NCBI GenBank assembly: GCA_026415275.1
Contig: JAOAHK010000028.1
Span: forward strand, 1 to 13,289
Reading direction: 5' to 3'
Length of the DNA: 13,289 nucleotides
Source of the DNA: Anaerolineales bacterium
Lineage (GTDB): Bacteria; Chloroflexota; Anaerolineae; Anaerolineales; UBA4823
The position numbers were made by a program, and so were the translations under genes. This document shows, one piece after another, positions 1 through 5,907 of this stretch (position 1 is the first letter of the stretch; every line of letters starts with the position of its first letter). Under the pieces are notes generated by a model that did not search any database, was not told the DNA's origin, and saw nothing but the letters and a program-made list of their open reading frames with translations.

Positions 1-946
1 GACAAGTGCCACAGGATTGCTCAGGGGTGAACAACGGACTTTTGACATCGTGGCTGGAGAACTTGGCTGCGCCATCGCGAACATAGGGCATGTGGCAATC
101 TGCACAAGCAACACCAGCACGATAGTGCGTGCTATTCATGGCAAAGAGTTCATATTCCGGGTGCTGAATCTTAATCATCGGCGCGCCGCTAATTTTGTGC
201 TCCCAATCCTTAAAGCCAATTTGCTTGTTATCGGCGCTCAGTCCGAGATCCCATGGAAAGGTAAGCACTTTGCCTTCACCCTTGAAATAATATTCCACAT
301 GGCAGTTGGCGCAAACAATCGAGCGCATCTCTTGGCGGGTGAAGGTGCGCCAATCCTTGCCCATCTCCTTTAGGGCTTCCTCTAGAGCGGGGTTGGTCAC
401 GATCAGGCGCATAGTATTAGCTTCATGACAGTTGGCGCAACCGATGGGTTGGTCAATTTTCTCGCCTAATTTGACAAAGGGAGTCTTGAAGAACTCCTCC
501 TCCCCCATTTCATCCCATAAACTGGGAGCGTTGGCTGTTTTGCAGGAATAACAGGTGCCAGGGGATTTTTCATTGATCCGCTTGGTTTCTCTCACGTCGA
601 TTAGGCTGTTCATGTGTCCGCGCTCTTCGTTATAGTCGATGCTGAAGGGCATTCCGGCGAAAAGAGTGACGAGGCGCGGATCGCTCTCCAGTTTCGAGTA
701 GGGCTCAGAGCCACCAAAAGCGGTTTTGGCTTTGTTATCCTTGGTTAGGAGGAAGGTTGAGTATTGGTTGGGAAAATTCAACCCCCATTTCGAGGAATCG
801 GGTTCATATTGAGCAATTTCTACTAGGGGTTGGATGCCACGCTGCTGGGCAGGTTGATTGCGCATGTAGATCAACACGCCGATCAACGCTGCAGCGAGGA
901 TTAGAGTCGTACCAAGCAAGATAAAGACAAGGGATGACCTTCTCAT
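1..946 (-). CDS. nrfA: Ammonia-forming cytochrome c nitrite reductase NrfA, 3' end missing
   Basis: This is the catalytic subunit that reduces nitrite to ammonium with six electrons on the outer face of the cytoplasmic membrane. The reading frame is open to the contig edge and gives 315 residues of a protein usually near 480-500. Residues 6-28 form an N-terminal membrane anchor or uncleaved signal. The catalytic heme site is CYSCK (132-136), whose lysine replaces the usual histidine ligand. It is followed by CxxCH at 170-174, 212-216 and 281-285, and the fifth motif is cut after CGTC (312-315). Ligands expected from known structures are present: H111, H274 and H299 as distal heme ligands, R123, Y219 and H262 at the active site, and E218, Y219, K259 and Q261 at the calcium site. 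The start is ATG with GGAGG upstream, and it overlaps the nrfH stop as ATGA, so the two genes are probably translationally coupled. Identity is near certain; only the C-terminal third is unseen. Confidence 0.97.
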   Translation of the reverse strand, partial: MRRSSLVFILLGTTLILAAALIGVLIYMRNQPAQQRGIQPLVEIAQYEPDSSKWGLNFPNQYSTFLLTKDNKAKTAFGGSEPYSKLESDPRLVTLFAGMPFSIDYNEERGHMNSLIDVRETKRINEKSPGTCYSCKTANAPSLWDEMGEEEFFKTPFVKLGEKIDQPIGCANCHEANTMRLIVTNPALEEALKEMGKDWRTFTRQEMRSIVCANCHVEYYFKGEGKVLTFPWDLGLSADNKQIGFKDWEHKISGAPMIKIQHPEYELFAMNSTHYRAGVACADCHMPYVRDGAAKFSSHDVKSPLFTPEQSCGTC

Positions 947-1422
947 TTGTATTCCTCCGTGTGTTGATAAGGTAGTAATGAAATCCCGCGTTCGCCATGC
1001 GCCACGCTGCGGTGACAATCAAAACAATTGCGATCAAGTGCTTGGGGGCTTTCTAGCATCGTGGAGACGGTTGTCTGGTGACAGCGGATGCAATTTTCTT
1101 GAATAATTTTTTGCGAAGATTCTTTTGCTCGGATGGCTGGGGGAATATTTCCAGAAATGAAGGCGGTCACATGGTGGTACCCCGAAACAGCCTTAACCCA
1201 GTATTTTGGGATCAAGGCATGGGGTGTGTGACAATCAGCGCATTTTGCCCATTGCTTATGCCCGCCATGATACCAGCTTTCATAAACAGCATCCATCACG
1301 TGACAGTTATTGCATGTTGTCGGGTTATTGCCGAGGTAGGCTGTGAAGTCAGTAACATAGAGTCCGACGCCGATCACAGCAAGCAGGGAGAGAAGGGGAA
1401 TGGCTAGAATCCATTTGCTCAT
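943..1422 (-). CDS. nrfH: Cytochrome c nitrite reductase small subunit NrfH (NapC/NirT family)
   Basis: This membrane-anchored tetraheme cytochrome takes electrons from the quinol pool and passes them to NrfA. The 159-residue protein has one N-terminal transmembrane helix (about 4-24) and four CxxCH motifs at 37-41, 61-65, 111-115 and 133-137. Met43 follows the first motif as CxxCHxM, the pattern in which NrfH uses a methionine ligand on heme 1. Length matches the NrfH family (about 150-170) and is shorter than NapC. It is the first gene of an nrfHA operon and overlaps nrfA by four bases. This is the NrfH-type electron supply, not the NrfBCD type of enterobacteria. The ATG start has a modest AGAGAG ribosome site. 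The predicted promoter leaves a leader of about 35 bases. Confidence 0.96.
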   Translation of the reverse strand: MSKWILAIPLLSLLAVIGVGLYVTDFTAYLGNNPTTCNNCHVMDAVYESWYHGGHKQWAKCADCHTPHALIPKYWVKAVSGYHHVTAFISGNIPPAIRAKESSQKIIQENCIRCHQTTVSTMLESPQALDRNCFDCHRSVAHGERGISLLPYQHTEEYK

Positions 1423-1456
1423 CGTTCACTCTCTTTGTGGATAGCCTTTATACTCA

Positions 1457-1506
1457 TTGGCTGATTATACAGAAAGAGTCAATCAAGGAATGTGACTTAA
1501 GTTACA
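1457..1506 (-). promoter_or_regulatory. CRP/FNR-family class II promoter for nrfHA
   Basis: The minus strand carries a perfect TATAAT at 1469-1464, which predicts a start near 1457. No TTGACA-like -35 lies at normal spacing. In its place is TGTGACTTAAGTTACA at 1491-1506, a palindrome with 7 of 8 base pairs matching that resembles TGTGA-N6-TCACA. Its centre is 1498.5, which is 41.5 bases before the predicted start, the spacing of CRP- or FNR-activated class II promoters. The same site is also one base from the NtcA pattern GTA-N8-TAC. I infer activation by a CRP-superfamily protein; which member cannot be decided here. Confidence 0.7.
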
Positions 1507-1640
1507 CAAGCCATGGTTCTGTGGATGGTTGAATCTCCTGCAGGGTCTTGCCGCACAACGCACCGCAGAAAAATGACGCACTGCTCGGGTATTTATTTGA
1601 TAATATTGTCCCGTCGATGGGTCTTGTGTTAGGTAAAGAG
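1507..1640. other. Intergenic region between the permease and the nrfH promoter
   Basis: No gene, RNA or convincing intrinsic terminator is visible in this stretch after the permease stop codon. Short GTGCG repeats occur near 1555-1585 but do not form a clear hairpin followed by a T run on the minus strand. Confidence 0.5.
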
Positions 1641-4235
1641 TTATTCGTGCTTGATGGCTTCGATGATATTGACTTGAGCAGCCCTCCGAGCGGGTCCTAA
1701 TGCGGCGATTTGGGCGACAAGGAAAGCAATGACCAGACCGACCAGAAAAGGTTGCAAACTGAATTTATAAGATAAATTATATCCAATCATCAGGTTCATG
1801 GCAAGGATCATGACTTGAGCAATCAGAAAGCCGAATAGCAAACCGTAAATTCCCCCCATGGTGCCGTGTGCCAAGGCTTCGGCTAGGATCATGCGCATCA
1901 CCTGGAGACGAGTCATCCCCATCGAACGCAAGGCGCCGATTTCACGCTGCCGCTCGATGACGTTCATAGTGAGCGTGTTTACAACCCCTAAAGCTCCGAT
2001 AAAGATGCCGATCAGACCTAAGACGTCGAAAAGACGAAAGGCATTGCCCACCAAATCAAGCACACTCTGTTTGAATTCTTGGGTGGATTGAAGGCTAATA
2101 TGGCGGCGCTTTTGGTAGCGGTTTTCGATTTCGTTGGCGACCTGATCGACCGAATAGCCTGCAGCCACTTTGAGCGTAAAGCGATCGGCGCCGTTTTCGC
2201 CAAAATAAGTTTGCAAATCCTGATAGGTGGTATACAGCACACCGCGTTGTCCTGTGAAATCCAAAACAACCCCGGCGATGGCGAAGGCATGTTTGCCGCG
2301 CGGGGTGAGAATGGTGATACGGTCGCCGCTCTTTAATTGATAACGGTCAGCCGTCACGTTGGAAATAAACACTGCGTTGCCGCGTTTGAAGCGCGCCCAA
2401 TTGGCTTCAGGGTCAGCTTGTTTATCGGTGAATTGCAGGTCGGCAATTTGGCGAAAGGTGTCGGGGTCAATGGCGTAGAGGTAGAACTCGTTTTGGAGGG
2501 TGTTTTTGGGCAATGATTCAGGGGCAATGCGCACCTCCAGCACTCTGGTCGGGGTGACCACAGCCACACCCGGCACGCTCTTCAGTTGGTTGCCAAAAGA
2601 TTGGCGCATGGTGACGGCTGAGCGGACATAGAGATCACCACCTAGTGCAGAGTCGATCCACGCCCCCATATCTTTCTTGAAAGATGTGGCCACCGAGTTA
2701 ATCGAGATGATCATGGTCAAAGAGACCATCAAGGAAGCGACGGTCAAGGTGGTACGCCCGATCGTGCGGCGCACATTTGCCGAGCCAAGACGCCCTTCAT
2801 TGCCATACAACTTTGTTGCCAGATGGCGAGGCAGGATTTCGAGATATTGAATGGCGAGGGTGACTGTTAGGGTTGCGCCTAAGAAAATGGTCAGCACAGC
2901 CATACTGCCAACGGTAAACATCCATTCTTCTGGCCAGTCCGTTCCATAGACAATAAAATAACCAAAGGCGATCAAGAAAAACCCGCTGATCCAGATGAGC
3001 TTGGCGGGTTTGTTGTCGGAATGCGCCCGCACGCGCAGGGCGTCGAGGGGACTAACTTTAGCTGATCTAAGGGCGGGCTGCAAAGCAGAGAGCAAAGCAA
3101 CCCCGATTCCAACAGCAAGGGCTTCCAGAAAAATCGGCACGGATACACTAAAGATTTGTTCGGAGGGAGTGATCACCGCATCTGGCATACGGATGAGTCC
3201 GCGAGCTAAGATCAAACCCAACGGTATCCCCGCCAGCGAGCCAAGCAAAGCAACAATCAAGGCTTCCATCAGTACGGTCAGCAAAACCTGTTTGCGACTC
3301 ATTCCGATCGCGCGCAACATGCCAATCTCGCGGATGCGTTCGGAAACCGTCATCGAGAAGGTGTTATAGACCAAAAATGACCCGACAAAAATGGCAATGA
3401 TGGAAAAGAAGCTCAATCCCAATTGGTAGGTCGCCAACATTTGACTGACCACTGCGCCGCGCGAATCAGGATAAACCACATCGCCGTTTTTTCCAATCCG
3501 TTGTTGTAAGGTTTGTTTGAGGTTTTCTAGCAGGGCAGGCTTGCTGCTGATCGCTTCAGGGGTACGGATGGCGATTTCATCCAATTGGTCTCGCAGATCA
3601 AAGGAATCTTGAACGACTTTTAGCGGTGCGAAGCCCACAACGCTGTCGTTGATCAAGGCAACCCCTTCGGCAGCCAGCAACCCGGTGATCTTTAAGCGCA
3701 CTGTGCCATTCGGCGTGAGCAGGATCAACCAATTCCCCACGCGCAGTTTCTTCTCTTCGGCATATTTGCGCGTCAGGACGATTTCGTATCGTCCAGCTTG
3801 CGGCATTCGCCCTTCGGCTAGCACGTACACGCGCACCTGCGGATCAAGAACGGGATCGATGCCGTACAGCAAAAAGAAGTTACCGGCTGCCACGCCGTTG
3901 ATGTTAAGGTTTATTTGCCAGTCGGTGGCTTCGTCGGCGGGTAAGGTATTCACGCGCAAGGATGGAGCAGCAATACTGACGCCTTTGACCGACTGCACCG
4001 TAGGGAGCAGGCTTTGTTTGAGGTTTTCGTTCCTCTGGCTGCTGGGAATGATCATTAGACTAGCCTGACCAGCAGCGCGGTCAAATACCCGGCGCAAGGA
4101 GTCAATCGTGGTCTGGTTGGTTACTTGAATGGCTAGGACGACCGATACGCCGAGAAGCACGCCTACCGCGGTTAGGAGAGCGCGAAATTTACGGCTGGCG
4201 ATATTGCGCAGGGCGATGAACCATAACGCTCTCAT
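1641..4235 (-). CDS. ABC transporter permease with two FtsX modules (MacB/LolCE superfamily)
   Basis: This 864-residue integral membrane protein is the permease partner of the ATPase encoded just upstream. It contains two similar halves. Each has an N-terminal helix (about 20-38 and 498-516), a large extracytoplasmic domain (about 40-270 and 520-735), and three C-terminal FtsX helices (about 274-296, 318-345 and 366-386; 736-757, 785-812 and 828-848). Two extra helices at about 412-430 and 440-463 join the halves. The motif after the first helix of each FtsX block is repeated: SERIREIGMLRAIGM at 298-312 and ERQREIGALRSMGM at 761-774, the conserved segment that contacts the ATPase in this superfamily. 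Such double-module permeases of 800-860 residues are usually annotated as ABC permease or FtsX-like. The substrate (lipid, peptide, antibiotic or mechanical signal) cannot be read from sequence, and no adaptor or periplasmic partner is adjacent. The start is ATG with an AGGTGA ribosome site. Confidence 0.92.
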   Translation of the reverse strand: MRALWFIALRNIASRKFRALLTAVGVLLGVSVVLAIQVTNQTTIDSLRRVFDRAAGQASLMIIPSSQRNENLKQSLLPTVQSVKGVSIAAPSLRVNTLPADEATDWQINLNINGVAAGNFFLLYGIDPVLDPQVRVYVLAEGRMPQAGRYEIVLTRKYAEEKKLRVGNWLILLTPNGTVRLKITGLLAAEGVALINDSVVGFAPLKVVQDSFDLRDQLDEIAIRTPEAISSKPALLENLKQTLQQRIGKNGDVVYPDSRGAVVSQMLATYQLGLSFFSIIAIFVGSFLVYNTFSMTVSERIREIGMLRAIGMSRKQVLLTVLMEALIVALLGSLAGIPLGLILARGLIRMPDAVITPSEQIFSVSVPIFLEALAVGIGVALLSALQPALRSAKVSPLDALRVRAHSDNKPAKLIWISGFFLIAFGYFIVYGTDWPEEWMFTVGSMAVLTIFLGATLTVTLAIQYLEILPRHLATKLYGNEGRLGSANVRRTIGRTTLTVASLMVSLTMIISINSVATSFKKDMGAWIDSALGGDLYVRSAVTMRQSFGNQLKSVPGVAVVTPTRVLEVRIAPESLPKNTLQNEFYLYAIDPDTFRQIADLQFTDKQADPEANWARFKRGNAVFISNVTADRYQLKSGDRITILTPRGKHAFAIAGVVLDFTGQRGVLYTTYQDLQTYFGENGADRFTLKVAAGYSVDQVANEIENRYQKRRHISLQSTQEFKQSVLDLVGNAFRLFDVLGLIGIFIGALGVVNTLTMNVIERQREIGALRSMGMTRLQVMRMILAEALAHGTMGGIYGLLFGFLIAQVMILAMNLMIGYNLSYKFSLQPFLVGLVIAFLVAQIAALGPARRAAQVNIIEAIKHE

Positions 4236-4245
4236 CTTCTATCAC

Positions 4246-5007
4246 CTAAGCTTCCAACGTTGCCATGAGGGACATAATCTGATCGATGGAGACACTGCCA
4301 TTCTGACTGATGATTTCATTGACAATTTCTCCATCTTTGAGGAAGACGACTCGGTCGGCGTAGGAGGCGGCTTTGGGGTCATGGGTGACCATGACAATGG
4401 TTGTGCAAAGTTCCTTGCAAACGCGCTGGAGCAATTCGAGGATCGCTTTGCCAGAGCGTGAGTCTAAGTTGCCGGTCGGCTCATCGGCTAGCACAACTTG
4501 TGGCTGGTTGACAAAGGCGCGGGCAATAGCGACACGTTGTTGCTGACCGCCGGAGAGTTGATCAGGGCGGTGGTTTTCTCGCCCGTCCAGCCTAACCAAG
4601 CGGAGTAATTCGTTTACCCTGCTTTGGTATTGGGATAGCTGTTGGCCGTCGATCATCAAAGGCAGAGCGACATTCTCAGTGGCATTGAGGGTTGGCAGCA
4701 GATTGTAGAATTGAAAGATAAAACCGATCCTCTGACGGCGCAGGAGGGTGATTTGGTCATCGTTGAGTTTCGAGAGGGGTTGTCCATCGAAATACACCTC
4801 GCCGCGTGTCGGAACATCCAGGCCGCCAAGCAAGTGGAGCAAGGTGGATTTGCCAGACCCCGATGCGCCCATGATGGCGACAAATTCGCCGCGCTGCACA
4901 GCAAAATTCACATCCTGCAAGGCAACAACTTCCACCTCGCCCATGCGGTAAATTTTGGTCAGGTTTTCGGTGCGGATGACCGCTCCGTTTTCGGTTTCAC
5001 AAGTCAT
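4246..5007 (-). CDS. ABC transporter ATP-binding protein (MacB/LolD type)
   Basis: This cytoplasmic ATPase powers the two-module permease 10 bases downstream. In numbering from the upstream ATG at 5019, Walker A is GASGSGKST (51-59), the Q-loop glutamine is 103, the signature is LSGGQ (155-159), Walker B is VVLADE (175-180) with the following PTGNLDS D-loop typical of LolD/MacB, and the switch histidine is 213. I place the start at the second ATG (5007, giving 253 residues), because GGAG lies six bases before it while the first ATG has no ribosome site. Residues after about 235 form a short C-terminal tail. The family exports from or acts on the inner membrane by a mechanotransmission mechanism; the cargo is unknown. 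Confidence 0.93.
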   Translation of the reverse strand: MTCETENGAVIRTENLTKIYRMGEVEVVALQDVNFAVQRGEFVAIMGASGSGKSTLLHLLGGLDVPTRGEVYFDGQPLSKLNDDQITLLRRQRIGFIFQFYNLLPTLNATENVALPLMIDGQQLSQYQSRVNELLRLVRLDGRENHRPDQLSGGQQQRVAIARAFVNQPQVVLADEPTGNLDSRSGKAILELLQRVCKELCTTIVMVTHDPKAASYADRVVFLKDGEIVNEIISQNGSVSIDQIMSLMATLEA

Positions 5008-5034
5008 AAAACGCTCCATAAACTGTGCAATATC

Positions 5035-5066
5035 TTTACATATACTTTACAAATTAGATTATAACA
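5035..5066 (-). promoter_or_regulatory. Extended -10 promoter with TGTAAAG direct repeat
   Basis: The minus strand reads TGTTATAAT at 5066-5058, an extended -10 element (TGnTATAAT), and no good -35 is present, as is common for this class. The predicted start is near 5051, about 44 bases before the ABC ATPase start. Two direct copies of TGTAAAG lie at 5051-5045 and 5040-5034, an 11-base period, on the same face of the helix at about +1 to +18. They could be a repressor site. The promoter is a reasonable call; the operator is speculative. Confidence 0.5.
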
Positions 5067-5221
5067 GAAGTTTGTTAATCCGGGATAAGAAAGGGATTTT
5101 GGCTCTCCTTCCCTGCTGTTGGTAACTTACATATAATCGGGGAAGTCACCACACCAAATCCAGAATAGCCAAATTGTCGAACGCTTCCACATGAATCTGA
5201 CAAATCCGTAGCGCAAGATTC
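5067..5221. other. Intergenic region without a gene
   Basis: No gene or RNA is seen in this first part of the gap between the ABC ATPase and the DoxX-like gene. A fragment near 5194-5207 (CACATGAATCTGACA-like) resembles the core of the repeats just to its right and may be a decayed third copy. An open frame across 5075-5296 shows no recognisable domain and overlaps repeat DNA, so I do not call it. Confidence 0.4.
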
Positions 5222-5310
5222 ATCTCGCCTTGTCCGATTTACCCCTAAATTCATCATCGACATGAATGTCGCTCTACAAATTGATCGGTCTATCATGTCA
5301 GAATAAAATA
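5222..5310. repeat. Intergenic repeat, copy 1
   Basis: This is the first of two related units about 101 bases apart. In order it carries ATCTCG, a conserved ATTTACCCCTAAAT block (5237-5250), a small palindrome GACATGAATGTC (5259-5270, six-base arms CGACAT/ATGTCG with a two-base spacer), CTCTAC, and an AGAATAAA end (5300-5307). Between blocks the two copies have drifted, including an insertion of several bases. The layout suggests a REP- or MITE-like intergenic element. It sits downstream of the DoxX-like gene and upstream of the ABC operon. Confidence 0.65.
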
Positions 5311-5322
5311 TCCATCTTCTCC

Positions 5323-5405
5323 ATCTCGTTTCGTCTAATTTACCCCTAAATCCCCAAATCTAGAGTGGTGACATGAATGTCACCCTACAGATGTGTCGGA
5401 ATAAA
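5323..5405. repeat. Intergenic repeat, copy 2
   Basis: This is the second copy of the same unit, sharing ATCTCG at the left edge, the AATTTACCCCTAAAT block (5337-5350), and GGAATAAAT at the right edge. The palindrome is longer here: GGTGACAT and ATGTCACC arms of eight bases around a two-base GA centre (5367-5384). The arms differ from those of copy 1 (TGACAT against CGACAT), yet both copies keep the pairing, which hints that the hairpin rather than the exact sequence is conserved. No poly-T follows, so it is not a standard intrinsic terminator. Confidence 0.65.
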
Positions 5406-5429
5406 TTGTCAAGCTCTAAAACTTTGCTT

Positions 5430-5897
5430 CTAAGTAGGTTCGGCGGACAGACGACCACCGCGCACCGTTGCGCCAATAACGATCCCCGCAGAAATCAGCA
5501 CAATGTTCTTGATAATATATTGTCCTTCCAGTGTTGGGGCAATTGGGATAACGGTAAAACATTCGTTGGGGAAAAGAAAGAGCGGTGTAATCGTGCCTAG
5601 CATTTGCATCCAGAGCAGAAACAGCGTGCCTCTCAAGAAGATGCCGCTGATCAGCCCTATGCCGATCAAGCACTCCCAAACAGCTAAAATCAAAACGGCT
5701 GTTTTTGCTGAGAGCAGACCCAAAGACAGGGTTACGATGGTTTTCGAAGCTAAACCTTCCGCAGGGCTTAAGCCAGGGAAGAATTTAAGAGCGCCAAACC
5801 ACAAGAACACAATCCCTACACTCAAGCGCAGAAGGAGGATCCCATTTCGTGCCATCCATTGGGTGAGAAACTGATCCACTCGGTCAAATGACTTCAT
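5430..5897 (-). CDS. DoxX/DUF417-like small integral membrane protein
   Basis: This 155-residue protein has four predicted helices, at about 19-41, 63-84, 88-109 and 128-146. The segment RLSVGIVFLWFGALKF (24-39) and the GQYIIKNIVLISAG segment (125-138) resemble YkgB/RclC of the DUF417 family within the DoxX-like group. YkgB-type proteins are linked to oxidant stress in enterobacteria, but that role cannot be carried over here. A GTG six bases upstream (5903) is in frame, but the full anti-Shine-Dalgarno complement TAAGGAGGTGA ends right at the ATG at 5897, so ATG is the start. This ribosome site begins inside the sbcC stop codon, and the gap is 10 bases, so the gene shares the sbcDC transcript. 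Whether it takes part in DNA repair or is just a passenger is unknown. Confidence 0.8.
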   Translation of the reverse strand: MKSFDRVDQFLTQWMARNGILLLRLSVGIVFLWFGALKFFPGLSPAEGLASKTIVTLSLGLLSAKTAVLILAVWECLIGIGLISGIFLRGTLFLLWMQMLGTITPLFLFPNECFTVIPIAPTLEGQYIIKNIVLISAGIVIGATVRGGRLSAEPT

Positions 5898-5907
5898 CTT
5901 CACCTCC

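Noticed and set aside
17..373. Plus-strand open frame opposite nrfA
   Set aside because: It is antisense to a frame with four complete heme motifs and conserved catalytic residues, and has no recognisable domain. The many other plus-strand frames are likewise antisense shadows.
5075..5296. Minus-strand open frame of 73 codons
   Set aside because: It runs through repeat DNA, has no ribosome site or domain, and its composition is not protein-like.
5367..5384. Intrinsic terminator after the DoxX-like gene
   Set aside because: The hairpin has eight-base arms and a two-base loop but no T run on the minus strand.
5222..5405. CRISPR array
   Set aside because: There are only two diverged units of about 85 bases with similar interiors, and no short identical repeats with unique spacers or cas genes.
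5898..5903. GTG start for the DoxX-like gene
   Set aside because: The GTG lies inside the ribosome binding site; the ATG six bases later has the right spacing.
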